The translations under genes were made by a program, and so were the position numbers. A stretch of DNA of 35,741 nucleotides from Gemmatimonadota bacterium (lineage in GTDB: Bacteria; Gemmatimonadota; Gemmatimonadetes; Longimicrobiales; Longimicrobiaceae), in NCBI GenBank assembly GCA_019348265.1, contig JAHWJV010000003.1:1-35741 (forward strand). Reading direction: 5' to 3'. Below are positions 1-7,211 of this stretch, piece after piece; position 1 is the stretch's first letter, and every line of letters begins with the position of its first letter. The notes beneath the pieces were generated by a model, which saw nothing but the letters and a program-made list of their open reading frames with translations, ran no database searches and had not been told where the DNA came from.

Positions 1-30
1 TGTGCTCATGTCGGGTCGGGTCCTGTCTTG

Positions 31-588
31 TCAGGCCGCGGGTGCGGCTGGGGCCGCCGGCACGTCGCCGGCGGAGTCGGGGGTGGTGGGCGGTGCGAGC
101 GCTGGTGCCGCGGCAACGTGGCCGGGGCAGCAGGCGGTGACGTCGGTGCTGGCCGGGAGGAACCACGGGCAGTAGGAGCACCAGGCGTCGGCGGTCGGAA
201 GGACAGGGAGGGCGGCCGGTCCGATCTGCGCGGTCAGCGCCGCGACGCTGTCAGCGCGCTGCAGGACGTCGAGCGCGACGCCGCGCATCGCCTCCGGCGA
301 GCGGTTCTGGTATCGGATCGTGGTGGTCCCCTCTACCCGCTTGGCCTCGGGGAGGACCCGGACGCGCACGCGGTAGTCGGCCCAGTTTTGCCAGTAGCGA
401 GCGCCCGGGCGACCCGTGGCCGTGCGGGTGCCGCGGGTGACCGCGGCCTCGAATGCCGGAGACGGTACGACCACCTCCGGAACCGGGCGAGGCGCCGCCG
501 CCGCGGCCTGAGTACCTGCCTGGGCGGTCGCGACCGCGGGGCAGAGACCGACCAACAGAGCGCTCGACAGCACGTACCGACGCGACAT
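31..588 (-). CDS. Secreted protein with an isolated M1-aminopeptidase-type N-terminal domain
   Basis: 185 aa. The start at 588 is chosen for a GGGAGA ribosome site just upstream and because a signal peptide follows at once (hydrophobic residues about 6-22, cleavage near A-Q). Residues 65-115 (YWQNWADYRVRVRVLP onward, then GTTTIRYQN and a V-A-L-D-V-L strand) look like the first beta strands of the N-terminal domain of M1 metallopeptidases. No HExxH zinc motif or catalytic domain follows, and the protein stops after a Cys-rich patch (C137, C140, C153, C154) and a Pro/Ala tail. M1 enzymes are normally 500-850 aa, so this is either a relic that still has a good start and stop or a small secreted protein built on that fold. 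It cannot be a peptidase as it stands. It is divergent from the thioredoxin gene. Family match is by eye. Confidence 0.6.
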   Translation of the reverse strand: MSRRYVLSSALLVGLCPAVATAQAGTQAAAAAPRPVPEVVVPSPAFEAAVTRGTRTATGRPGARYWQNWADYRVRVRVLPEAKRVEGTTTIRYQNRSPEAMRGVALDVLQRADSVAALTAQIGPAALPVLPTADAWCSYCPWFLPASTDVTACCPGHVAAAPALAPPTTPDSAGDVPAAPAAPAA

Positions 589-797
589 TCGCGTTCTCCC
601 GCGTGAGGATGCCTTTGAAATGTGCCAGGCCGGCACCGGAACCAATCGCCCGGAAGTACAGCCATAGGTCAGCCGAATAATGCAAGAACGAGCCCCCGGA
701 CCTGAGAAGGAGCTGCTCCCCGTCCACCCGTAGACGAAACCCTTCGGTGCTGGCACGGAGAGCGCATGCGAAAGGGCGAACCCCACTGCGACAGAGA

Positions 798-802
798 GGA
801 GG
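798..802 (+). promoter_or_regulatory. Ribosome binding site fixing the GTG start of the thioredoxin gene
   Basis: GGAGG lies 7 bases before the GTG at 810. The upstream in-frame ATG at 747 has no such site, so the GTG is preferred. The product then begins just before the zinc-ribbon cysteines, as in TrxC proteins. Confidence 0.7.
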
Positions 803-809
803 AGATCTC

Positions 810-1262
810 GTGAGCGATGCAACGAGGGGCAGCAAGGCGACGATTCCCTGCGGCGCGTGCGGCAGGCTGAACCGGGTGGACCTCGCGCGGGCGAAGGACG
901 GCCCGAAGTGCGGCGCCTGCAGCCGTCCGATCGCGCTCGACCAGCCGATCGCCGTCAGCGACCAGAGCATGGTGAAGGTTCTGCGGGACAGTGAAGTTCC
1001 GGTGGTAGTCGACTTCTATGCCGACTGGTGCGGCCCGTGCAAGATGATGGCGCCGCTTCTGGACGACCTGGCGCGGGCACGCGCGGGTGAGATCCTGGTC
1101 GCGAAGCTCGACACCGACCGGAACCCGGCCATGGCGTCGCGGTTCAACATTCGCGGCATTCCCAACCTGATCGTCTTTCGAGACGGGCGGGAGGTGGCGC
1201 GCGAGGTCGGGGCGATCCCCCGCCGCCGGCTGGATGCGCTGGTGAATTCGGCAGCCCTCTGA
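810..1262 (+). CDS. trxC: Thioredoxin 2-type protein with N-terminal zinc ribbon
   Basis: 150 aa, GTG start. Two CxxC pairs (C14/C17 and C34/C37) form the N-terminal zinc ribbon of the TrxC group. The thioredoxin domain has the WCGPC active site (residues 73-77), the preceding FYAD strand and the cis-proline in RGIPN (P118). It should reduce disulfides in the cytoplasm; there is no signal peptide. In known TrxC proteins the zinc ribbon tunes redox potential and stress response. The length is close to E. coli TrxC (139 aa). The gene is monocistronic: it is divergent from the M1-like gene, and a hairpin follows 20 bases after the stop. Confidence 0.93.
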   Translation: MSDATRGSKATIPCGACGRLNRVDLARAKDGPKCGACSRPIALDQPIAVSDQSMVKVLRDSEVPVVVDFYADWCGPCKMMAPLLDDLARARAGEILVAKLDTDRNPAMASRFNIRGIPNLIVFRDGREVAREVGAIPRRRLDALVNSAAL

Positions 1263-1281
1263 GGTCCAGGAATCAGCGAAG

Positions 1282-1306
1282 GCGCCGGGGAACCGTCCCC
1301 CGGCGC
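1282..1306 (+). terminator. Hairpin after the thioredoxin gene
   Basis: GCGCCGGGG (1282-1290) pairs with CCCCGGCGC (1298-1306) around a 7-base loop, followed by GTTCGTTCC. The T-run is weak. It sits between two convergent stops (1262 and 1331), so it may serve both strands. Confidence 0.6.
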
Positions 1307-1330
1307 GTTCGTTCCGCACCTGCCACCGAC

Positions 1331-1774
1331 CTACTGGACGGTCAAGGTACCTACCATCCCGAGCGCCACATGTGGGTCGCACTGAAACGTGTACCTGCCG
1401 GCGGCGAAGTTTACCGGCACCTCGTGGACCTGCCCCGGCGAGGACAGGAAGGGACTGGTTGCCGGCAGCCCGGCCGCCGCGGCCTGGGGATCCCCGGCGA
1501 ACGACACGTTGTGGACGCCGCTCTGCAGGACGAACCGAATGACGTCACCCTTTCGAGCAGTCACCTCCGCCGGCTCGAAGTGGTTCGCCGCCCCGTCCGT
1601 CACCATCTTCACCTCGATCACCCGGCCCGCGGGCGCGCTCGCCGGCGCGCTGGCCGCAGCACCATCGGTGGGTGCTCCCGCCCCCGGCACCGCCTCCGCT
1701 TCCCCGCCGCCGCAGCCGGCGAGAGCCAGACAGAGAGCCAATCCGACCGGTGCCCAAACATATTGCGTCTTCAT
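1331..1774 (-). CDS. Plastocyanin/azurin-like type I copper lipoprotein
   Basis: 147 aa. The start at 1774 has GAGGAGA upstream; a longer in-frame start lacks support. The lipobox L-A-G-C puts the lipidated cysteine at residue 21, followed by a 30-residue Ala/Pro/Gly linker and a cupredoxin domain (about 51-147). The copper ligands are visible: H88 in VHNVSF, then C132-x2-H135-x4-M140, exactly the plastocyanin spacing. It is probably a membrane-anchored periplasmic electron carrier. The partner is not evident here, and the neighbours (thioredoxin, phage-type genes) do not identify one. The gene has its own ribosome site and lies 147 bases from the next gene upstream. Confidence 0.9.
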   Translation of the reverse strand: MKTQYVWAPVGLALCLALAGCGGGEAEAVPGAGAPTDGAAASAPASAPAGRVIEVKMVTDGAANHFEPAEVTARKGDVIRFVLQSGVHNVSFAGDPQAAAAGLPATSPFLSSPGQVHEVPVNFAAGRYTFQCDPHVALGMVGTLTVQ

Positions 1775-1869
1775 CACGTCTCCTCGAGAGGTTGGCGAAT
1801 CGCCTCGTCCTTGACCCCTCAAAGATACGCCTGGCTACATTTTGATCAGCCGGTAAGCACCTGATTCGA

Positions 1870-1888
1870 TGTGGGAGTCTTCCCCACA
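1870..1888 (-). terminator. Weak hairpin downstream of the 90-aa hypothetical
   Basis: TGTGGG and CCCACA arms flank a 7-base loop in the gap between the cupredoxin start and the 1922 stop codon. There is no T-run, so a terminator role is only possible. Nothing else was identified in this 147-base gap. Confidence 0.3.
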
Positions 1889-1921
1889 CCTCCGTCCTCC
1901 TCGGCCCGACCGCGACACCCG

Positions 1922-2194
1922 CTAAGGCGCCAGCACCAGGGTCGCCGCGCCGGTGACTCCGGGCAGGATGGTCGCCTCGGCCCACCCCGCCGCCAGGTAC
2001 CGCCGCACAACGCACTCCGAGATCCGCTCCGGCAGAGCCTGATGGATCCCGTAGACGAACCGCTCGCCCGGCCGCACCCCTCTCAGAGCACGGTCGATGA
2101 TTCCCTCCAGCCCCTGGGCGAACGCCGCCTCCTCCGGGCTCAACTCCAGGCATGACGCCCCTTCCAGCACCGATCCGCTGGGTCCGATCGCCAT
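1922..2194 (-). CDS. Phage-type hypothetical protein
   Basis: 90 aa. The start at 2194 is set by GGAGGTGACCTG immediately before the ATG. No named domain is recognised. The pattern is an acidic N-terminus, a helix (EEAAFAQGLEGIIDRAL), then beta strand, helix with RRYLAAGWAEATI and a final hydrophobic strand. Small proteins with an 'x-x-Y-x-x-A-G-W' segment in this layout are common in phage genomes. It lies directly downstream of the broken single-strand binding gene on the same strand and is divergent from a Rad52-family gene, so a mobile-element origin is likely. Function is unknown. Confidence 0.6.
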   Translation of the reverse strand: MAIGPSGSVLEGASCLELSPEEAAFAQGLEGIIDRALRGVRPGERFVYGIHQALPERISECVVRRYLAAGWAEATILPGVTGAATLVLAP

Positions 2195-2260
2195 CAGGTC
2201 ACCTCCTCCGCGACACCGTGGAGGAGCGGGCGATCGAGCCTGGCGAACTGTTCTGGACCG

Positions 2261-2381
2261 CCACGATCGGCTGGTGGCGATGGATAGCTTCGCCACGGGG
2301 TTCCCTGCCCCCGCGGTGCGAAGCTCCGGGTGGGCGCCCAGATTCCCGATCGAAGTCGCCCGGTTCAAGCTGCGAGAACAT
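2261..2381 (-). pseudogene. ssb: Frameshifted, truncated single-strand DNA-binding protein gene
   Basis: An ATG at 2381 with AGGAGA upstream reads M-F-S and then loses frame. One frame over, the SSB N-terminus continues as SLNRATSIGNLGAHPELR, then an A-G-x-G-x-P-V-A-K-L-S-I-A-T-S-R-S-W segment. Restoring two bases after the third codon would give the usual M-x-S-R-S-L-N-R start. After the RSW (about 2261) nothing resembles the rest of the OB fold, and the next gene's ribosome site follows. A TTG-initiated reading of 148 aa would fuse this piece to the 90-aa hypothetical, but the strong start at 2194 argues against it. Confidence 0.7.
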
Positions 2382-2410
2382 CGTTTCTCCTGTTCGTGTC
2401 CACACCGCCG

Positions 2411-2491
2411 AGATCATGGTGCTGGCGCACTCTCCCGCCGCGCAGTCGCCGGTACATTCTGGTACACCGAACACGCGCCGAAGATCATGGT
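2411..2491. promoter_or_regulatory. Repeated motifs between the ssb relic and the Rad52-family gene
   Basis: In this divergent gap, the 10-mer AGATCATGGT occurs twice on the + strand (2411-2420 and 2482-2491), and GGTACA occurs twice exactly 10 bases apart (2451-2456 and 2461-2466), one helical turn. Paired same-face sites like these are typical of operator regions, but no regulator gene is adjacent, so the role is inferred. Confidence 0.35.
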
Positions 2492-2521
2492 ATCAGCCAG
2501 GAACACCAATCGGGGGGAAGC

Positions 2522-3238
2522 ATGGGAACCAGGGCAGAGGAGCTGCGACGCCTCGCGGAGCCATTCGCTCCAGACCAGCTGGAATGGCGGGTGGGGCGCA
2601 CCGGCAAAGGCGTCCGGGGAGCGTGGGTACACGTGCTGGCGTATCAGACGTCGCGAGCGGTGATGGACCGCTTCGACGAGGTGTGCGGGGTCGAGAACTG
2701 GGCCAACGAATTTCGAGCGGGTCCGGGCGGAGGTGTACTCTGCCGGATCGGGGTGAACATCGAGGGAGCGGGGTGGGTCTGGAAGGAGGACGGCGCGGAG
2801 AACACCAATATCGAGGCGGTGAAGGGCGGCCTCTCCGGAGCGATGAAGCGTGCGGCGGTGCAGTGGGGTGTCGGGAGGTACCTGTACGGGCTCGAGGAGA
2901 CGTTCGGCCTGGTGCACCAGTTCGGGCTGTACAGCGCCGGAAAGGGCGGTGAGAGGTTCCGATGGAACCCTCCTGCCCTCCCGGATTGGGCTCTGCCCGC
3001 CGCGGAGCTGCGGCACCGTGAGCTGCTCGCCTTCATCAAGGCGTACCACAAACGAACTGAAGGGAGGGTGCGGATCGGCGATGCGTGGACCAAGCTAGTC
3101 GAGCTCGTCGGCACGCACGCCGACCTGCTGAAGAGAGACTACTTTCTCGCCCGAACCGTAGCGAAGGCGCTGTCGATCGAGACTGGCGTTCCGCTCGACC
3201 GAGCGGCGATCGACCCGGCGGCGCTACGTGCCGCCTGA
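2522..3238 (+). CDS. Rad52/Rad22-family single-strand annealing protein, phage type
   Basis: 238 aa. The start at 2522 follows GGGGGGAAGC, and the longer frame upstream is not protein-like. The N-terminal 140 residues carry the Rad52_Rad22 pattern: Y-Q-T-S-R-A-V-M-D-R-F-D-E-V-C-G followed by E-N-W, a glycine-rich turn, then W-V-W-K-E-D-G-A-E-N-T and the strongly conserved AVKGGLSGAMKRAAVQWGVG, ending in R-Y-L-Y. Family members anneal complementary strands during phage or plasmid recombination and usually sit with SSB genes; the ssb relic here lies divergent, 140 bases away. The C-terminal 90 residues are helical and unassigned. The stop lies 7 bases from the convergent RND gene, so the patch is tightly embedded in chromosomal DNA. 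Confidence 0.85.
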   Translation: MGTRAEELRRLAEPFAPDQLEWRVGRTGKGVRGAWVHVLAYQTSRAVMDRFDEVCGVENWANEFRAGPGGGVLCRIGVNIEGAGWVWKEDGAENTNIEAVKGGLSGAMKRAAVQWGVGRYLYGLEETFGLVHQFGLYSAGKGGERFRWNPPALPDWALPAAELRHRELLAFIKAYHKRTEGRVRIGDAWTKLVELVGTHADLLKRDYFLARTVAKALSIETGVPLDRAAIDPAALRAA

Positions 3239-3245
3239 CGGCCGA

Positions 3246-6200
3246 TCAGTCCCCGGCCTCAGTAACGGCATGGACGCCTCCGATTCCACCTCGGCCCTCC
3301 TCGTGCCCACCGGCCTTTCTACCGCCGCGAACCCTTGCGAACAGGGCATCACGCCAATCGGCGAGGATCTCATACGCGGTGGGGATGACGAGCAGCGTCA
3401 GCAGGGTGGAGGTGAGCACTCCCCCGATGACCGCGCGACCGAGCGGAGCACGGAAGTCCCCGCCCTCTCCCGACCCGATCGCGACCGGGAGCATGCCGGC
3501 GACGAGCGCGAAGGTAGTCATCAGGATCGGGCGGAGCCGAACACGTCCCGCCTCGATGATCGCCTCCCGCCGCTCCATCCCCTCCTCCTCGGACCACTTC
3601 GCGAAGTCGATCAGCAGGATCGCGTTCTTCGCGACTATGCCCATCAGGAGGATGACTCCGATCAAGCTCATCAGGTTCACGGTCGACCCGGTAACCAGCA
3701 GCGCCAGCATCACCCCGATAAGCGACAGCGGGAGCGAGAGCATGATCGCGAACGGGTCGAGGAAGGACCCGAACTGTACCACGAGCACCAGGTACATCAG
3801 CATGATGGCGATGCCGAGCGCGGCTAGAATGGAGGTGAATACTTCCTCCTGGTCCGCAGTCTCACCACCCTGTCGGACCGTGTAGCCGGCCGGGATGTCG
3901 ATGTTGTCGACACGCGTCTGAATCTCGGCGATGACCTCGGAGAGCGGACGTCCCTCGGTGTTCGCCTGTACGCTGATCACCCGGTCCCCATCCAGATGGT
4001 CGATCTGGGCGGGAGAGACGCTCTGCGTGACGCGGGCGACCTGGCCGAGCGGGACGGTCGCGGTCCCCGCCGGGCCTGCGATGGTCAGTGGGAGGGAGTT
4101 GAGGTCCCGCGCCCGGGCGCGGGACTCCGGATCGAGGCGGACCCGGACGTCGCGGGTCTCGCCGGTCGGGTCGACCCAGTCACCCGCGTCGATCCCGGCG
4201 AACGCCGTGCGCAGCGAGTTGGCGACCTGCGCGACCGAGAGGCCGAGCGAGGCAGCGAGCCCGCGCTCGATCTGGACGTCGAGCTCGGGCCGCTGGCCCT
4301 TGGTGGAGAGCCCGACGTCGACCGCGCCGGGAATCTGACGGACCTCGCCCTCGATCTGGCGCGCCAGGTCGTTCAGGACGCGGCTGTCGGGGCCGCTGAG
4401 TTGCACGTCGATCTGCTTCGCTCCGCCGAACCCGCCGGAGGAAATGGATGCCGTAGCCCCGCCGATCGAGCCGAGTCGCTCGCGGATGTCCCGCTCGATC
4501 TCATACTGCAGGCGGTCGCGCTGAGCCTTGGGGACCAGCCGCACGTACACGGTTCCCTCGTCCACCGAGCCCGACTGCCCACCGACGGTGCCGTATGTGT
4601 ACGCGACCTCGTCATAGGAGCGCGCGATCCGCACTACCTCCTCGATCTTGAGCCGGGTGTAGTCCATGTTCGACCCGGGCGGAGCCTCGACGACGACGTT
4701 GAACTCGGAGATGTCCTGCACGGGGAAGAAGCTGCTCCCGACGATGCCTAGAGCGGGCATCGCCAGCGCGGTGAAGAACGATCCGGCGGCCAGCGCCATC
4801 ATCTTCCAGCGGTGATCGAGCGCCCAACCGATCACCTTTTTATAGCCCTCGGCCTGCCGGTCGAACCAGGCGTTGAACCGGTCCAGCTTCCTCGTGATCC
4901 AGCTCTTGTCCTTCTCCTCCTTGTGCGGGTCCGGCCAGTAGGCCGAGAGCATCGGGTCGAGCGAGAAGGAGACGAACAGCGAGACGAGCACCGAGGAGGC
5001 GATCGTGAGCGCGAACGGCTTGAACCACTGGCCCGCCATCCCTTCCATGAAGCCGATCGGCACGAACACGACCACGATGGAGAAGGTGGTCGCCGCGACG
5101 GCGAGCCCGATCTCGGCGGTACCCTCCCGTGCGGCGGTATAGTGGTCTTTCCGCATCTCCACGTGCCGCACGATGTTCTCGCGCACCACGATGGCGTCGT
5201 CGATCAGGATGCCGATGGCCAGCGAGAGGCCGAGCAAGCTCATCGTATTGAGCGTGAACCCGAACGCCCAGACCGCCATGAAGCTGGCCAGCACGGAGAT
5301 CGGCAGCGCGACACCGGTAATGACGGTGGAGCGCCAGGAGTTGAGGAAGAGGAAGACGACGAGAACGGTGAGCAGCGCGCCCTCCAGCAGCGCCTCACGC
5401 ACGTTCGCAACGGAGGTCTCGACGCGCTCACCGGCGTCGCGGACGACGCGGAGCGTTGCGCCTGCCGGAATCGCCCCTTGGATCTCGCGCACGCGCTCCA
5501 GCACCGCCTCGCTGACGGCGGTCGTGCTGGAGTTCGTGGTCTTGGTGATGTCGATCCCGACCGCTTCCTCGTTGTTGTAGAGTGCGAGCGTCCGCGGCTC
5601 CTCCGACCCATCCCGTACGTCCGCCACCTCGCCGAGGCGAACCAGACGCCCGCCAGACTGGGAAACGACGATCTGCTGGAAATCGGCGGGCCCCTGCAGC
5701 CGGCCGCGCAGGCGGATGGTGTGCTCGACCAGGTCGCCGCGGATGCTGCCAACGGGCACGGCGAGGTTCTGGACCTGCAGCGCCTGCACGACCTGGGCGA
5801 TGCTGACACCCGCCGCCTGCAGCGCGAGCGGCTTGATCTCGACGACGAGCTCCCGCTCCACCCCTCCGACCACCTCCACCTCCGCGACGCCCGAGACGCC
5901 GCGAAGCTGACGCGTGATCGCCGGATCGGCGATACGCGTCAGCTCGGCAGCGGTCATCGTCGCGGAGGAGAGGGTCAGCGAGATGATCGGCAGGTCGTTG
6001 GGATCGAAGCGCGTGAGAATCGGCTCCTCCATCTCCTGCGGCAGATCACCCCGGATCTGGGAGATGGCGTCCCGAATATCCTGCGTCGCCTGCTGGACGT
6101 CCTTCTCGAAGTCGAACATGACGACGAGGAGGGCGAAGCCATCGAGCGCAGAGGCATTGATCTGATCGACGCCGCTCAGGCCCGAGATGCTCTCCTCGAC

Positions 6201-6398
6201 CGGGTCCACGACCTCGCGCTCCACTATGTCGGGGGAGGCACCCGGGTACGGGATGGCGACGGAGACGACGGGCGGGTTCACCTCGGGGTACTCGTCCGTG
6301 TCCAGGCTGAAATAGGAGAAGAGCCCGAACACCACGATCGCCAGCATCGTCACCAGTGTGATCACCGGCCGACGGATCGCGAAATCTGAGATCCACAT
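3246..6398 (-). CDS. RND (HAE1/AcrB-type) multidrug efflux pump inner-membrane subunit
   Basis: 1050 aa, full length for the family. It starts M-W-I-S-D-F-A-I-R-R-P-V with TM1 at about 10-30, has a large periplasmic loop (to about 340) with AcrB-like porter motifs (E-R-E-V-V-D-P-V-E and D-G-F-A-L-L), then TM2-6, including the proton-relay Asp pair D400-D401 in G-I-L-I-D-D-A-I-V-V. A second loop and TM7-12 follow with the G-I-V-A-K-N-A-I-L-L-I-D segment. It would form a proton-driven trimer exporting drugs or other amphiphiles. It starts 4 bases after the TetR stop, so the two form an operon; its own ribosome site is weak. No membrane-fusion adaptor or outer-membrane channel gene is in the window, so partners must be encoded elsewhere. 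Confidence 0.95.
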   Translation of the reverse strand: MWISDFAIRRPVITLVTMLAIVVFGLFSYFSLDTDEYPEVNPPVVSVAIPYPGASPDIVEREVVDPVEESISGLSGVDQINASALDGFALLVVMFDFEKDVQQATQDIRDAISQIRGDLPQEMEEPILTRFDPNDLPIISLTLSSATMTAAELTRIADPAITRQLRGVSGVAEVEVVGGVERELVVEIKPLALQAAGVSIAQVVQALQVQNLAVPVGSIRGDLVEHTIRLRGRLQGPADFQQIVVSQSGGRLVRLGEVADVRDGSEEPRTLALYNNEEAVGIDITKTTNSSTTAVSEAVLERVREIQGAIPAGATLRVVRDAGERVETSVANVREALLEGALLTVLVVFLFLNSWRSTVITGVALPISVLASFMAVWAFGFTLNTMSLLGLSLAIGILIDDAIVVRENIVRHVEMRKDHYTAAREGTAEIGLAVAATTFSIVVVFVPIGFMEGMAGQWFKPFALTIASSVLVSLFVSFSLDPMLSAYWPDPHKEEKDKSWITRKLDRFNAWFDRQAEGYKKVIGWALDHRWKMMALAAGSFFTALAMPALGIVGSSFFPVQDISEFNVVVEAPPGSNMDYTRLKIEEVVRIARSYDEVAYTYGTVGGQSGSVDEGTVYVRLVPKAQRDRLQYEIERDIRERLGSIGGATASISSGGFGGAKQIDVQLSGPDSRVLNDLARQIEGEVRQIPGAVDVGLSTKGQRPELDVQIERGLAASLGLSVAQVANSLRTAFAGIDAGDWVDPTGETRDVRVRLDPESRARARDLNSLPLTIAGPAGTATVPLGQVARVTQSVSPAQIDHLDGDRVISVQANTEGRPLSEVIAEIQTRVDNIDIPAGYTVRQGGETADQEEVFTSILAALGIAIMLMYLVLVVQFGSFLDPFAIMLSLPLSLIGVMLALLVTGSTVNLMSLIGVILLMGIVAKNAILLIDFAKWSEEEGMERREAIIEAGRVRLRPILMTTFALVAGMLPVAIGSGEGGDFRAPLGRAVIGGVLTSTLLTLLVIPTAYEILADWRDALFARVRGGRKAGGHEEGRGGIGGVHAVTEAGD

Positions 6399-6402
6399 GT
6401 GG

Positions 6403-6993
6403 TCAGTCCCTGAAGGAAAGGTCGGCCCTGGCTGAGATCCCTCGGAAGAAGAGCCGGACGTACCGCTCGGCGGCCTCGTCGACGGAGAAAGGATAGCGAT
6501 CGGGCATGACGTCGCGGCCGATCGCGTCGGCTAGAATGGCTCCCATCAGCATCGCGGCGGCGGCCCCCGTGTCCGCATCCGCCGCGATGGTTCCTTGCTC
6601 CTGCAACCGGTCCAGGTAGGAGCGCAGCTCGCGCGCGACCAGCGCCGGGCCCGAACAGCTGCTGGCGCTCACCTCGGGATTCTCCTCGAACTCACCGATG
6701 CTGCGTCGGATCCACGAGCTCGCGGCGTAGAGCTCGCGCAGGTGCCCTGACGCCCAGATCACCAGCTCTGCCTCCGCGTCCCCCGGCTCCGCCGGCAGGC
6801 TGCCGAAGGAAGGCCGCTCCGACACCCGGAAGAGCGCCTCGCGGAGGAGCCGCTCCTTGCAGCCGAACTGCCGGAATAGCGTCACCTCGTTCACCCCCGC
6901 CACTTCCGCGATGCGCCGCGTCGTCGCCCCGCGCGAGCCAGCCTCTGAAAACACCCGGACGGCGGCGTCCAGAATCTTCTCTCTAGCTTCCAT
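6403..6993 (-). CDS. TetR/AcrR-family repressor of the adjacent RND pump
   Basis: 196 aa. The N-terminal HTH (residues 3-50) has the family pattern: ILDAAVRVFSEAGSRGATTR, then I-A-E-V-A-G-V-N, and L-F-R-Q-F-G-C-K-E-R-L-L. The C-terminal two thirds is a helical ligand-binding domain. It is the first gene of a two-gene operon with the RND pump (4-base gap), the usual arrangement for local repressors of exporters. No ribosome site precedes the ATG. Instead a good -10 ends 7 bases upstream, so the mRNA should begin at or beside the start codon (leaderless). A palindrome overlapping the -35 is the probable autoregulatory site. Confidence 0.92.
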   Translation of the reverse strand: MEAREKILDAAVRVFSEAGSRGATTRRIAEVAGVNEVTLFRQFGCKERLLREALFRVSERPSFGSLPAEPGDAEAELVIWASGHLRELYAASSWIRRSIGEFEENPEVSASSCSGPALVARELRSYLDRLQEQGTIAADADTGAAAAMLMGAILADAIGRDVMPDRYPFSVDEAAERYVRLFFRGISARADLSFRD

Positions 6994-6999
6994 GCGCCC

Positions 7000-7028
7000 A
7001 TGATAAGGAGCGTTCCCGGATCATGCAA
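7000..7028 (-). promoter_or_regulatory. Promoter of the TetR-RND operon, probably leaderless
   Basis: On the minus strand: -35 TTGCAT (7028-7023), a 17-base spacer, and -10 TATCAT (7005-7000). The expected start of transcription, about 7 bases beyond the -10, coincides with the ATG at 6993, which fits the missing ribosome site. Confidence 0.6.
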
Positions 7029-7041
7029 GCAAACACTTGCA
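7024..7041. promoter_or_regulatory. Palindromic operator candidate for the TetR regulator
   Basis: TGCAAG-CAAACA-CTTGCA is a perfect 6-bp inverted repeat with a 6-base spacer. It overlaps the -35 element of the TetR-RND promoter. Size and position fit a TetR-dimer site that blocks RNA polymerase. Confidence 0.6.
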
Positions 7042-7058
7042 CCTACGAGAACGGCTAC

Positions 7059-7211
7059 GGGCTATCGGCTATCGGTCATCCGTTCCGTACCCACGATCAC
7101 CTGTTCGCGGCGGCCTCCCAAGCCCGACGGCTAGATCGCCGAAACGACGCTCCCCCGCTCCACGACGGGTGGAGCGGGGGACCGATAGCCGATAGCCGAT
7201 AGCCGATAGCC
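7059..7211. repeat. Inverted 8-mer repeats flanking an intergenic region
   Basis: The right side (7181-7211) holds four tandem copies of GATAGCC(G), directly after the stop codon of the HhH lipoprotein gene. The left side (7059-7076) carries two copies in the opposite orientation (GGCTATCG type). About 16-17 bp on each side are complementary across roughly 105 bases, so the segment could fold as one long-range stem with the 7151-7181 hairpin inside. It resembles an intergenic palindromic element, but a second copy cannot be checked here. Confidence 0.55.
7151..7181 (-). terminator. Strong hairpin after the HhH lipoprotein gene
   Basis: TCCCCCGCTCCAC (7151-7163) pairs perfectly with GTGGAGCGGGGGA (7169-7181) around a 5-base loop. 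On the minus strand it comes 30 bases after the stop at 7211, separated by the 8-mer repeats, and is followed by GCGTCGTTTC, a poor T-run. It is very stable, and termination is the likely role. Confidence 0.6.

Noticed and set aside
1922..2368. A 148-aa fusion of the SSB piece and the small hypothetical
   Set aside because: It needs a TTG start, ignores the ATG and ribosome site at 2381, and the strong site before 2194 supports a separate gene.
4812..6389. Long plus-strand ORF opposite the RND pump
   Set aside because: It is the complement of an unmistakable RND gene; its composition (Asp/Arg/His-rich) is the usual shadow in high-GC DNA.
7181..7211. Tandem 8-mers considered as a CRISPR array
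   Set aside because: The units are 8 bases with no spacers.
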